DNA from: Pelodera strongyloides
Taxonomy: Eukaryota > Nematoda > Chromadorea > Rhabditida > Rhabditidae
Length of the DNA stretch: 64,000 nt
NCBI GenBank assembly: GCA_036852015.1
Contig: JAANDG010000187.1
Coordinates: 124,001-188,000 of the forward strand
Direction of reading: 5' to 3'
Each line of letters begins with the position of its first letter. Position 1 is the first letter of the stretch. The position numbers and the translations under genes are program-made. The notes beneath the pieces were generated by a model that was given only the letters and a program-made list of their open reading frames with translations, ran no database searches and was not told the DNA's origin. Positions 49,076 through 61,800 of the stretch are shown piece by piece.

Positions 49076-50320
49076 CCTATCCCCCTCTTTATTCCTCTCC
49101 ACAACACTTTTTCTGTGTAAATTTTCGCGGAATGTTTCAATTCAATCAACTGATCTGAAAGGTAAACAGTAGAATGAGTTGGGATATTTTTTTATTCCTT
49201 GAAAATAAAAACAGATATATGAGGACTAAGCTATATGTGCTGCTCTTTGAGAGTGTATATTCTTCCAGCATACTGTAGTGAGCAGAAAGGGTACTGTAGG
49301 ACTGTAGTTTGCATTTTTTACAACGAAAAAAAAACAGGAAACCAGGTAACTTGTTAGTCACAGATACGCGTTAGTCGGGTTTGGTGTGGATATAAAAAAT
49401 ATGTGTTGAAATTTGAGATAGACAGGCCTAGATCTCATCAGTGTCCAGTCCAGTCACTGTTAAATCCAACCTGTTTATGGTAAACCCGAATGCGATTGTT
49501 GCATATTACAAAGTGAGCGAAACCAGGCGCACATACTATTTTTTTTAGTATTTCAAACATATTTCAGTATTTACTGCCAATTCGCTTAGTGGTTCATGAT
49601 ATGCTGTGTAGTTATGAACTTATGACATACCATGCACCCGTTTTTTTCCAAAAGATGCTTTATATGTGATTCCCGAACAACTACTTTTTCTCTTTCATAG
49701 ATCTTATAGATATAGTTAGGCTTAACTCTTTTCGACGTGTGCTGAACAAGCGCCAAACAAGGGGTTTGCGACCTTTGCGTGCTGCTCTAAAAACGCGAGG
49801 CCCCGTTTGTGCGCAAAACTTGCCGCGGTGTGCAGGGAAGGAGTCAAACCTGGGCCAACTTAGGACCCGCGCGGTCCAAATTCCTCAGGCACCGAGTAGA
49901 GTTCCCGATCAGATGACGCATCATTTTGATGCTGATTTCTGTGCCCTTCAATTTTGCAGATAATTTCCCACTGACCTGCTCGTCAAAGGTAAATACGACT
50001 AGTTTTTTAGACGTAACTGTGCAAATAAACCCTTTCGGTTAAAGCTGCGGTCGCCAATACTTATTTTCACGGTTTTAGTAAATAAAGATGGAGTGTTTTT
50101 TTTGGAAAGTGTAAGTTTAGGTACTTAATCTTACGAGAATGTGACGATTAACACGGAAATGCCTATAGTTTGTGTAGTGTTCAGCCGGTAAATAAAGAAA
50201 AATGTAAATTGATTTTACAAGTGTAAGGATATATGATGGATAATGTTTTAACATGGCACCCCGTTCAATAAAGCAAAAAATATTAATGGTATTTACAAGT
50301 ATCCTGAAGGTTTACCGTAT

Positions 50321-51258
50321 ACAGGGTGGTCCAATAGTTTTAAACCCTGGAAGATTTTTTTTCGAAATTGAATAATTTCATGAGTTTTCATTGAAAGGAC
50401 GTGTTTTTTTGCACAAAGGTTCGTTATACTGTTCTCTAAGCTTTTGCGAAGTACCATGTTGAAATCTTTTCTGCTCGCTGAAGAATGATGTCGGAAAGCG
50501 AACATGTCAGCTTGAACAAATTCGTCGTGAGGAACGCGCCTCGGGTATCCTTTTTTCAGACGAGCTTTATTCACGAACCAGCAGGTCTACAGCCACCAAA
50601 ATCGGCACGTGGTTTGCAAATCGGTCCAGGATGCGAACGGAGACAAAAGCATTCTACCACCAGCCGCTATTCTGAGCTGGGCAGCTGTGACGTCGACGAA
50701 AACGACTTCACTGGTTTTTGTCGTTAACGGCGTCGAAGTGCATAGTCAAAATTATCTACAAAACGTTTTGATGCCCATATTACTTTCGCATAGATGTAAT
50801 TATTGCAGTGGAATACACTAGGCCCTCAATCAAGTCTCAGCGCCATCTCATGTGGCGACGATCATGCGGGGCTGTTCTCGAGCCCGTGTTTTCTGGATTT
50901 GTAGCTATGCGGAATAGCAGCAGTATTCGTCCGAACTGAAATCTTCCGACTTTTGCATCTGGTCACACTTGGAGAGGAAGGCCTGCACCAAGCCTCACGA
51001 AAATTTGACCTCGTTCTGTCCTGTCCTTCTGAAGTTATGGGCTAAAGTGTCGCCAAATACCTGCGTTCCACGGAGGGCTCGTCAAAGAAGCATCTGGAGG
51101 ACGGTGTGAAGGAAAAAGAGGGATATTATGAAAACTGTATTTGTTTTATGCTGCAAAACATTATAACGCGTTGAATAAGACGAATCGCGTGTTCATTGCA
51201 TCAATATTATTGTTTTGGCGGTTGAAATGCCAGGGTTTAAAACTATTGGACCACCCTG
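50321..51258. mobile_element. Mariner/Tc1-like element, 938 bp, defective
   Basis: The ends are exact 30-bp inverted repeats (ACAGGGTGGTCCAATAGTTT...) flanked by TA on both sides, the hallmark of Tc1/mariner insertion. Inside, a plus-strand frame near 50520-50600 reads REERASGILFSDELYS, resembling the catalytic-region FSDE motif of mariner-family transposases. It is followed by stops. It is shorter than an autonomous element of about 1.3 kb, so it is a degenerate internal-deletion copy. Confidence 0.8.
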
Positions 51259-51473
51259 TATGTATATTGGAAATGCACGAGGATATATTTGTTTAATTTG
51301 CTTATTGTCCCATCGTAGCGTCATCTCCGGGTACCTGCAGCTAGAGGGTTATCCCAATGACTAGCACCCCATTTGTTTTAACATTATGTGGCCCTATTAT
51401 TGTCTTTTCACATACGCAGATTATTTTTAATGTAACATTGGGACACATGCACATATTAATGGGTAGCCAATTC

Positions 51474-51530
51474 CTGAATATATACTACGTACAACTACTC
51501 CTGAATATATACTACGTACAACTACTCCGC
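51474..51530 (+). repeat. Tandem duplication, 27 bp x 2
   Basis: TGAATATATACTACGTACAA plus CTACTC occurs twice in a row. Confidence 0.85.
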
Positions 51531-52481
51531 ATAAACGTTATGTTATGATATCACCCTTTTTTACTTTCATTTACCCCTACGGTTATTTTTAATGGCTTTA
51601 GTGGCTTTAGTACTTTCTCTTTTCTTTGATTTTCCATTTACAGTATTATCACCCTTTATCAACTGAAAGAATCGATGCAACTGGAAATAAATTATTATTA
51701 TTATTAAATATGGAGATTTTGTGCAAAAATACGGTAGTATTGAGGACTTTTTATGAGGACTCATGCGTTTCAGACGCTCAAGAAATGAATTAAGTCAGAT
51801 ACAGTTATACAATTATCATTTGTTATGAATGAGCGTGCTATCATCAAGACAAGCAATTGCATAGATAACGAGTTGTGTTAATAATTATCATTATTTTAAA
51901 AGCCTTCTCTTTGTTAAAATATCTCCTCTAAAAAAACTTCACTGTCGCTAATTGGCTAATTACTAATTACCAATAACTAAGTGGACTAGTATTCAGAAAC
52001 CATGTGTAACTCCCTTTACTCATTGTTAAAATAATTTTATAACTGCGAAACTCCAATGGCATTGCCCCTTGACGCTTGACCTGCCACCTATCCTGTCACC
52101 CCCGTAATGTTTATTTAATGTTGATTTACCTCCTATCCTTCTCATAAAAAGCAACCGTGCCCAAGTGACCAAAGGAGAGCTGAGCTCTATTTACTTTCCC
52201 ACTCTAATATTGATGATAACAGCACAAACACACAACACTCTCTGCCAAACACTATTGCGTATCTCGGGCGTTTTCCATTTTACCACAGTATTTTTCAGTT
52301 TACCCTTGCATTTTGGGAAATTTTCAGATCTGTCTAAGTATCTATGGGAGGGGGTCTCTAGAGTTGTGACAGGGTATTTAAGTATTTGGGAATTGTAAGA
52401 TCGGGGCAAGAGCTAACACTTGGACAAGTAACTACGATTCGGCAGTTCTGTAGATTCTGAACGATAGGAGTCGACTACAAT

Positions 52482-55400
52482 ATGAAGTTATTACTGCTCG
52501 TCACGCTCGTTGTTGGTGCGTTTTTTGATTTCTTGGTAATGGCAATTAAAGCGAAATACCGGCCGATTTCTGAAACGCATCGCGGAGTATTTATGCTAAT
52601 TTTCTCGAATTTAGCTCGATTTTTTATTCTACTTTATGTTCATTTGCATATGCTGCATAAGAATGCTGATGTACTCGATGCGTTCCAAAAACCGGCCGGT
52701 ATTTTGCTTTAAAGCACTTACACATACATTTACGCTAACCCCATTGCATAAACCGATTGAATCACGTTACTTTTACTGATGTGGATACTCGATGTTGTTC
52801 AGTGATCTTGCGCACAAATTGAACTATCAAAAACCTGCTTTCGTATGCATCATATGCAAATGTGCATAACCTTAACTTCTAGTCTTTAGGATTCTGCTCT
52901 GCGCAGCTTCAAAGTCAGCGGTCAAAGCCAGTATTTGGATATGAGCCAAATACAGCTACCCCGCCTCCGGATAGACCGTATACTGGACGGCCGTTCCAGT
53001 ATTCCGGAACCACACCGCCAACATATGAGGTGAGGGAACGTTACGGTAACGTATCCTACACATCATACAATCATAGACTACGGTATTTTGTGAAACTATC
53101 ATGTTCTCCATCTACTAGATATAGAGTATACATAAAACGTAAGAGAGAGAGAGAGAGAGAGCACAGTACACCTCGCATGTACAGGATACTATATCTACAC
53201 TGCCCATATGCGTCTCTTTTAATTTTTTTACATAATAGACACATAAACCGCACTCAGCCATAACTAGGACTTTTCCCAATGTAACGTTGTTTTTCTCTCG
53301 ATTTCTAAGGCAGTTAAACCTAAACGCATGACCGGAGAACGATTTGTTCATACGCTTATTCTTACTGTGAATTTTATTTAACAGTTTTATTTAAAGTCAA
53401 GTTTTAGGTGTGGGACGATCAAAACAACAAGAATGTGATGGTTCGCGGCGATCCTCCGGCATCGCTCACATCTCGCTCACAACCCGCGCGACAGGGAATG
53501 AGGTGATCTTTTAGTAATGTCTTCGTGACATGGAAAATGTTGGAATGCTTTTTGGATGTCGAGCGAGATACTGTTTAAAAAGTTTTGGAAAAAATACGAT
53601 TTCAGTCATGACTCATGACTGGTTCACCTCGTAACTCGGTTTATTTTGGATTTATCAGCAAAAAATCCTAATATGCAAAAAGATTAGAACGAAATACCGG
53701 CCGGTTTTTGAAACGTATTGTGGACAACTGAATTCTTACATATTTATGCTAATCGAATTTAGCTCGAATTTTTATTCTAATATATGCTCATTTGCATACG
53801 ATGCATAAGAATGCTGGTCTACTCGATGTTTTTCAAAAACCGCCGGTATTTCGGTTTAATTAACATTTTTTGACAATGCAATTTGCATACTGGAGTCCCG
53901 ATCTTTCAAAATATTATTCAATAATGACAGCTTAATTTATCGTATCAACAAAGATTTATTATTAATATTTAATTATGGTTATTTATTTCAGAATGGACTC
54001 GCTCACCGCAAGCAACAGTCAATATCAAGGTAGTCAGAACTCCAATCCTTCTGACAGAAATTCGCTGTACCAATCGACGAATCAGAACTACCAGAGCCCG
54101 CCATTTATGACCAACGCTGGTGCCAACCAATTTCAGAGCCCTACACAGGGTCCATACCAAAGCCAGGGTCCCTACCAAAGTCAGGGTCTTTACCGGGATT
54201 CATACCAGATCCAGGGTCCTAACCAAGGTTCCTACCCGAGCCAGTCGCCGTACCAGGGTCCCTACCAGACTCAGAACCAGAGCCCGTACCAAAGCCAGTA
54301 CCAGCCTTCAAATCAAGGATATCAACCTTCGATGTACACTTCTCCTTACGCTACTAGTTCTCGTGCTACCTACGATCCAAGCACCTTTGGTTATAATGAT
54401 GTTTCTAATCAGAACGCGTACTCCTACAGCAGCGTTGATCGCAATCGTGGATATAATCAAATGCAGCAGGGACCATATGGTAACTCTCAACCTAGCTACG
54501 GTAACTCTCAACCTGGCTACGGTAACTCTCAACCTAGCTACGGTAACTCTCAGCCTGGGTACGGTAACGCTCAACCGGGATATGGTAACTCGGACTACCG
54601 TATGGGCAGTCCATACCAGGGAGGCCAGAATCAATATCCACAGAACCCTCAGCCTATGTACGGAAGCCAAGGGCAAGACTATTCAGGAAATAGCATGATG
54701 ATGCAGGACCAGAGGAACCAAGGCTCTATGTCTATGCCGTATGGAGGTCGCAACTATGATTCTCAGAATCAAGCTACAAACTACAACGGCGGACAGCGCT
54801 CAGGAAACATGTATCAGACTCCGTCTTATACACAAAGAGATCAACCTCAGTACATGCCATCAGGCTACAGTACAAACTACAATAATCAGCCAGGCTACAA
54901 CAACCAAAGATCGAACTACAACCCAGGATACGGAGGCTCGAGGCGAGTACGCCGACGTGTGCGCAGACAGACTAGGTTTGTGTGTGTGTAGGTAAAGGCA
55001 CGGTAGCTGAATTGCATATTGCATCATATGATGCAATAGGTAATTAAGCGGCATGGCACGTGGCTTGTGAAATGAGACGTTGTCTAACTTCATTTCGATG
55101 TATTTTATGCAAATTTATGTGCCCTTCTGGGCAATTCGCCGCACAAAAGGGCGCATAATTAGCATACAATGCATGGGAAAGCAGTTGTTCAACATTTGTT
55201 ACACAAACACGCGCCATAGCGCTTTAATAAGTTCACGCACACACACGATTTATGCACTCTGTCTGCACAAGCTGTCGAGTTATTAACCCCCAATCTCAAA
55301 CCACGAAATCCCAAACTACCCAATGTTTATAAAGTATTAAAGTATTTATACCTCTACCGAATGAGAGGTAAAAAATGTATACCGGCCGGTTTTTGAAACG

Positions 55401-57481
55401 CATCGTGGACAACTGAATTCTTATATATATGCTAAGTCATTCGAATTTAGCTCTATTTTTGAACCTAATTTATGAACATTTGCATAAGTAGCCTAAGAAT
55501 GCAGATTTACTCGATGTGTTTCAAAAATCGACCGGTTAACTTATTCGCAAGTAATTCTCAAGAAGTTGGAAACAGAAGCGATCTAGCAGAATATTGGAAG
55601 TTTGTAAGATATGCAGGGCGCAGCTAACCTACATTAGGTCATCGATCTATTGCATAACATTTTGTAAAGAATATAAATATTTCTTTCCCTAACATTTTCC
55701 TTTTCCCTACTAATTCTCAGGGAACTACACGGTTGCAATTTACCAATAAAAATTTCTTCTCCGATCTACGCGGAAGCGAATTTTCTTTCGAACGATATAA
55801 CGACCGGTTTTTGAAACTTGAAACGTATGTTGGACAACTGCATTCCCATGTAGTGTATGCAAATACTTTTCTCTAATTATATTCATTTGCATACATTACA
55901 TGTGAGAACAGCGTGCAAAATACGCTTCAAAAACCGGTTATTTTGCCGCTTTAGTAAAGTTAGAAATACGCATGTTCGGCGGATTATCAGCGCGCTTTGC
56001 GATGGACTATTTATTATTATTATTATTACTTTTAGTACTTACCAACCTACGAATAACATTTACGGATACGACTACAGTTCCTCTTCGTCTGGTAATGTGG
56101 ATCCGAGCAGCTTCATTCAGGTTTGAGATGGAGGGTTTAAAGCGATATAACAGCCGGTTTTTGAAAAATACCTTGGACACTGTTGTTATGCTGCAGTTTT
56201 CCGATATCATTTCCAATACCGGTTGTTATGCAGCTTTATGAATGATGATAAAATTTAGACTCACAATTAGATGAATGTTCGAAGTTACTAAGGGCTTGAG
56301 ATACAGAGTTTGACGTTAGCGTTCAATTAGGTAGTCATAAGTATAAAAGGAAACGTTGGTCCATGTCCATGGCCCTAGACCTAGACCTAGGCCCGTGCAA
56401 GTCTAGGAACATTCTTATGTGATCAAAGAGTCCATTTTGCCTGATCATTATCATTAGAGGTTAGAGGTTCAAAAATCAATATCTAAAGACGCAAACTGCA
56501 CCAATAAACATTTTATATTTAGAACCCTAACTACATGTTCCTAAACGACGCTCTGGCATCACAGTATGAGGGAAATACAGCAAGATTCTATGATTCGTCA
56601 TCGCAGGGAGGTTTCGGTAAGTTTCGTTGCTGAAATTTTCCACTATTGCCGGGAACCATAAGACTAAGAGCCAAAGGTGCGCCAACTGGTATAGTACGTC
56701 ATTCGCGCAGGCGTGGCTCACATTACGCGTGCCGTCTCGCACTGGACTCCTCGACACCTTTTTCGCGCGCCAAGCACGTTGTCGCCATGGTTTTCTCAAA
56801 TCTCCAACATTTTTTTTGTGTTTAGGTTCCGCTAACGGTCAAATGCAGGACGCTCCAGTACTCTCGAACGATGCCCAGAACCAGGCCAACTATCAACAGA
56901 TACAGAGGGTGAGGGGCTGATGTAAGTGTGATTATAACATACACCATTTCTACCAGATTAACTCCGGGCTAGTCAAAATGGTATTTTAACAATTGTAAGA
57001 CAAAACCTAAGTGGAACCTCAAACCCAGTCTCAGCCTAACGATGTCAACGCGAATATAATGAAGAATAAAGCTAGTTTGAAAGTCTGGTTTCTAATTAAC
57101 CTGGTGCTAACTTGTGGAGAAATAATTTACAATATTGTACATTTGTGTGCCAGATAATTTGACGTAATGCGTATATTTTTTAAAATAAGACCGTTGCATT
57201 TCTGACCATTAATATGTATTTTAAGAAAAGTGCAGTATTTGCAAGAATTTGTATACAGTAAAGTGGTGAAGATTTCTCTACGTGAAATATTATAAAAAAA
57301 CCTATCAATTTACTGAATAAGAAAAGTACACCTGATCTTTATAAGAAACCAAAGCAATTGTGTCTACATTAATTAGTTTCAGGACTACGTGGGTGGTCGC
57401 GACAAGTATCAAATGAGTCCAGACGAAGTGACCAATAATATCTACGGTTACAATTATAACAGCGGAAGTGGAAAGAAATAA
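52482..57481 (+). CDS. Secreted Tyr/Gln/Pro/Gly/Asn-rich low-complexity protein, probable cuticle or matrix component
   Basis: Eight exons (52482-52515, 52890-53029, 53408-53502, 53992-54975, 56036-56120, 56523-56616, 56826-56908, 57383-57481) join in phase to 537 residues. The first junction creates a clear signal peptide, MKLLLLVTLVVGFCSA. Residues of about 110-210 are PYQSQG-like repeats. Residues of about 250-291 are seven-residue YGNSQP[SG] repeats. A cluster RRVRRRVRRQ at about 407-416 could be a furin-type processing site. The rest is YGYDY/GNS rich with NPNY and NYQQIQR. Cysteine is nearly absent. The composition resembles tyrosine-rich structural proteins that crosslink through dityrosine. 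I do not recognise a family. It faces the collagen gene tail to tail. Confidence 0.78.
52546..52712. mobile_element. TTAA element, family A
   Basis: A full element with GCGAAATACCGGCCGATTTC at one end and the complement at the other. It makes up nearly half of the first intron of the low-complexity secreted protein gene. Confidence 0.85.
53683..53859. mobile_element. TTAA element, family A
   Basis: GAAATACCGGCCGGTTTTTG and the family core are present. The left TTAA is mutated and the right one intact. It is intronic. Confidence 0.8.
54474..54594 (+). repeat. Coding tandem repeat, 21 bp units
   Basis: About five 21-bp units of GGTAACTCTCAACCTAGCTA type encode YGNSQPS/G. Neighbouring units are nearly identical in DNA, which suggests recent expansion. 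Confidence 0.85.
55044..55227. mobile_element. TTAA element, related family (TTAAGCGGCATGG ends)
   Basis: Inverted ends TTAAGCGGCATGGCACG and CGCGCCATAGCGCTTTAA flank an inner palindrome around GTGCCCTTCTGGGC. Similar half-copies occur near 59740 and 60810. Confidence 0.65.
55371..55536. mobile_element. TTAA element, family A, decayed ends
   Basis: CCGGCCGGTTTTTGAAACGC and its diverged complement flank the family core. Confidence 0.75.
55792..55955. mobile_element. Family A relative with diverged core
   Basis: ACGACCGGTTTTTGAAAC and TTCAAAAACCGGTTATTTTG are inverted ends around a different interior with its own palindrome. Confidence 0.7.
56137..56238. mobile_element. Short family A relative
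   Basis: A TTAAAGCGATATAACAGCCG left end and CCGGTTGTTATGCAGCTTTA right end enclose only about 60 bp. It starts 16 bp after an exon end. Confidence 0.65.
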
Positions 57482-58286
57482 TTATCTTCTATTCTAAAAT
57501 TTGGATATTATTTTACGAAACTGAACCAATCATTTACAACAATTCATGATCAAAAATCATACTGTACTCATTTAGTTAACATTTGTGATGTGTTTTCCAA
57601 GTATTTTCTTTATTTACTTTCGTAAGCTTTAGTGTTTTGTCCAAATGGAAACGTGTATATATGTACATAAATGATACTCAGTAGTTGCAATATTAATGTG
57701 AAATGTGAAGTTAGTAAACGTTTGTCTACTTTTCTGCTTGTTTGTTGCCGCAACTCTACTCCGGAGAGAACAGTCGTTTCTGCTAGTGTTGAATAGCTCA
57801 GTGGTAGAATTCTCTGTTTGTGCCCACTCGACCGTGGTTCGAGCCCGGTGCCTGCCGGTGATTAACACATAAGCTTATCTATGACTGTCAGTGAATACAC
57901 ACAGGATAATGAGGCTCTAAATTTTGTTTTTGTTTTGTTTTGTTTTATCGTATATTACAAACAAAACTGTATAAATAATAAAATTTATTCTATAAGCAGA
58001 CTTAGGATGCACGCAAATTAAGCTAAGGAAAACAGCAAATCAAGCAAAAATTGATAAATTACCAAGAACTAGAACTAAATAAAATAAAATAAATATAATT
58101 CACAATCTTATCTGATTAAATAAATAGAAAAACGTTTGAAGCAGAAATTCTATTTCTACACGATAACGCGCCAAGTGTTGCACTAGCATTCACTACATAA
58201 TAAATTGGTAAGTGAAGTCGTATCTAATGAAAAGCGAAGCTATTTATTGTATCAAAGTAAAAACCCATAAGTTTATTCCAAAAGAA
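57482..58286. other. Region between two convergent genes
   Basis: It contains one tRNA-derived repeat and AT-rich 3' sequence with several AATAAA-type motifs on each strand. These could end both transcripts. No coding exon was seen. Confidence 0.5.
57785..57860 (+). repeat. tRNA-derived repeat
   Basis: ATAGCTCAGTGGTAGAATTC is a canonical box A, and CCGTGGTTCGAGCCCGG a canonical box B with its T-arm stem. No matching acceptor stem was found. Confidence 0.5.
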
Positions 58287-58781
58287 CTAAGCCCTTGATC
58301 TAGCCACTCTTCTTACCTTTGCGTGTCTATTTAGATGAGACAAGTGCGAGTTTTGACCTTGCAAACCTGCAGACCTAGTGGTTGCACGACTGGTCGCCAG
58401 CAGTTTATAACCAGCAGGTACTTGGGGATCCTTTATGAAGGTTCTGCTTTCTGATCTAATTCTAGGAGCGCTGAAGGCCTGAGCCATATGGGACGCAGTG
58501 TGAGCTGACAGGCTGGGTTTTTTGGCCTCAGGCTCGGGGGTAGGCCTTCGGGTTACTAAGGTTCTTGTGGTAGAACCTTTGATAGCTGTCGGGGCTTTGG
58601 TAACGAAAGACTGTGATGTGGTAACTTTAGTGGAAGCTGTGGTACCACTGCTCGACCCACGTTGCCGACGTATTGTGCTCTGGCGCACGAAGGATGCTGG
58701 AAATTAAAAGTATTTGTATTTTTTTTAAATATCTCTCTCTCTTTTTCTCTCTCTCAACTCTAATTCCCTCGGTCTTTATCC

Positions 58782-58816
<35 letters not shown>

Positions 58817-61800
58817 CCTACTTCTCTGTGAACTCGGTACGTTACCGAAAAGCTGAGGATTGATAGGGGTTAGTCCTGGAGACATTGGCTCCAAACTAGG
58901 AGGTTTTCTAAGAGGAACGGAGGCTGTTGATGGGTTGCTAGAAGACTTGGCACCAGAAACAGCAGCAGGCAACGGCAAGGCTCGCGGGACTGATGCAGAA
59001 GACAGCTGAAACTCGTAAAATGGATTTATATACGTTCAGTTTTATACTCATCCGTCTAAGGGTTGCCTTTTGATTATATGTTATTTATGTAATCAATAAA
59101 CTGGCGAAATTCGGCAGATTATTCGACGCCCATCTACTGTTAGCTTCGGGCACATTGACGCCGTTAGGCGACATTTTCGCCTCGATTCATGCCGAAGTAA
59201 ATAACCGGATATATATATATATATATCGGATCTGTATATTTCTATCTCAACGCAATACAAATACAATCGTTCCATGGCCAATATCTGCATTCTAGTGGAT
59301 AACAAGGTCTCTTATAGAAGAAATTGCGCAGTCCATATTCCATAAATTTTGTGTTATTGTTGTACGAGTACCTAAAAAACCTTACAAACCACACCTGTCT
59401 GTTCCTTCTATTCACCGCATATTGTGTCATGTCAATGCTTGGAAATGCGGGGGCAATTGTTCTCGCTGAAGGCGCGTAGTCCACCAACTGTCCTCCATAG
59501 ACAACCTCATCGCTAACAGGGTTAGCCATTTGGCGCGGCCCAAATCCTGGGGGCGAGACTACCGCCGCGACGGAACTTGCGCCATAATCTGGCGGTGGCG
59601 CTATATCGGCATAACCCATGACTTCGGAATTAGGCGAAGAGGGCTGCTTTGCGTACTGATTCACAGTACGCTGTGGACAAGGACAGTAACCAGCGTCGAT
59701 TCCTGAAAAGGTTTACTCTGAATTTGTTCTTCCATAAAGCGGTATGGCACGTGGTCTTTGAAACATATGCGCATTCCCATGCACACTATTTGTGTTGCAT
59801 TTTATGTTGTTGATTATTTGCAAATTTGAAAGACAGTAAAACATTTGTTTATGTAATTTGGAAATTATCTAGACACGGTACAAATCATCCATCAATTGCC
59901 CAAAGACGGCCAAATATCTTTCGGCAGAGAAGAGCACATAAATTTGAATACATATGAATGAAAACATAAAGCGTATGAAGTTCTTACCAGGTCCTCCATC
60001 CATTCCCGGTTCACCTGGGAGTCCATCTTCACCTGGTGGTCCATCCAAACCTGGTTCGCCGGCAGGTCCACTCGGGCCCTTAATTATATTTTGTAGTACC
60101 GCGTTTTAGCAGACATGCGGTATTTTGGACCGAAGGCGGGAATGCCTACTTCGCCGCGGCAAAGTCCATTTTCGGTGCTTGCGGTACTCATGGCGGGAAT
60201 GCCGCAGAGCCGTGCATTAAACTTGCATTTCCCAAATTTGAAAAATGCAAAGGACGCGAAGCTAAAATAGGACTTATATTGTATGAATAGTTCACAGAAC
60301 ACCTTTCTATGCACTATTGTAAATGAGTGTCCATAACACGATCTCAAATTTACCGATTGCTTTCCTGTGCCTAAACATAACATTCAAAAAACGCAATGTA
60401 ATACAATTTTTTTCGCAGTCACGATTGCGTAATATTCTGGTCTCACAGAAAATCCGGCACATTATTTTTCGTGTGCCTGAGCCTCTAAGCTATCCACAAT
60501 TTAATCCAATTAAGCTACTACCTCCAATCCTGGCAGTCCATCCTCTCCATATGCCCCGGCCTCTCCCATCGGCCCGGGTGGTCCGGGCTGGCCCGGCTCT
60601 CCGGGAAGGGAAACCATGCGAATACCGCGCCCGCCAGGACTTCCCGGCATTCCCGGAAGGCCGAAATCACCAGTATCGCCCTGATCTCCTGCCTAAAAGT
60701 ACCAATGAATTTTAGTAACAAACGCTAGGTTATGTTAACTTAGGTCGTATCCATAAACATCAGTGTGAACACAAATTCTATGTTTCAAAACCACGTGTCA
60801 TCAAGCTTTAACATAAGCATATTATATTTTATATTGATGATAAAATTGCTGATTTTTAGAGAATCAATTTGCCTGATAAATGGATAAATGTGCACTCATG
60901 GTTATTGCAATTTGTGCGTAATAAATTGTGCGTAATAAATTATTATTCTTAATTAAGTAATGTTTATATTCCTACCTCGCCAGGGGCTCCGGGCATTCCG
61001 GGCATTCCTGGGGTACCATTTTGACCGAGGAATCCGTCCAAACCAGGTTCTCCTGGGGCGCCATCGGGCCCAGGAGGTCCGGGAGGTCCAGCAGGGCATA
61101 CCTTGGTAAGCATGAATTAGTACCCAAGCAAAGGAGCGGGGCACAATATAATAACGATCAAGCGTTGACGAATCTTATACGGCCCTGTTTTGGCACAAGT
61201 TTGGCACTACGGCTGCAACAAAAGTCTTCTTAGTGAAATTAATCACTCTGCTGTATAGAAAGGAAACGAATCTGATAGACTTAAAGCGAAATACCGGCCG
61301 GTTTTTGAAACGCATCTCAAGTATTTGAGTTCCTATGCATTTATGCAACGTGGGGTCTAATTGTGTCTAGTTTTTATTCTAATTTTTGCCCATTTGCATG
61401 TGCTGCATAAGAAAGCAGGTGTACGCAATGCGTTTCAAAAACCGGCCGCTATTTCGCTTTAAAACTATCCAGTGTAAGTGTAGTATGGTCTCATTTATAT
61501 ATGTTTTCAAACGCAAACTAGATGTGTTTCTCAAACATACCATGCAAGGTTTCGGCTGAGCATATGGGTCTGACGCTGGCATAGCGTATCCCAGTGGTGA
61601 ATGAGCGGGAACTCCGGGAGCTCCCGGGATTCCAGGGTATCCGTCCATGCCCGGGATACCCTAAAATTAATTACATTATAAGAAAATTTGATTAGAGAAT
61701 AGTTACAGGACTATGCCTTAATACATAAAGGTACCTAGAAAGGATAAACTCTCTGAACTGAAAATACATCAGAAGTGTTTAAGCTTGCCAGGAACGCGCA

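Larger units (their letters stand above)
47486..52481. other. Intergenic region downstream of PACS
   Basis: AT-rich, with no supported exon chain. It holds the telomere-like run, a CT microsatellite, a possible tRNA-like stretch near 49820-49900 and the mariner-like element listed separately. Confidence 0.5.

Noticed and set aside
48842..49158. Overlapping serine/leucine and Arg/Glu frames
   Set aside because: They are produced by the CT microsatellite.
49820..49900. Additional tRNA-like repeat on the minus strand
   Set aside because: The box B-like GGTTTGACTCC is imperfect and box A is weak, so it is too uncertain to list as a feature.
50485..50727. 80-codon plus-strand frame as a host gene
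   Set aside because: It lies inside the mariner-like element and overlaps the transposase remnant in a different frame.
54120..54698. Long frames on both strands over the low-complexity exon
   Set aside because: They are shadows of the repetitive YGNSQP coding exon. Only the frame joined to the signal peptide fits all splice phases.
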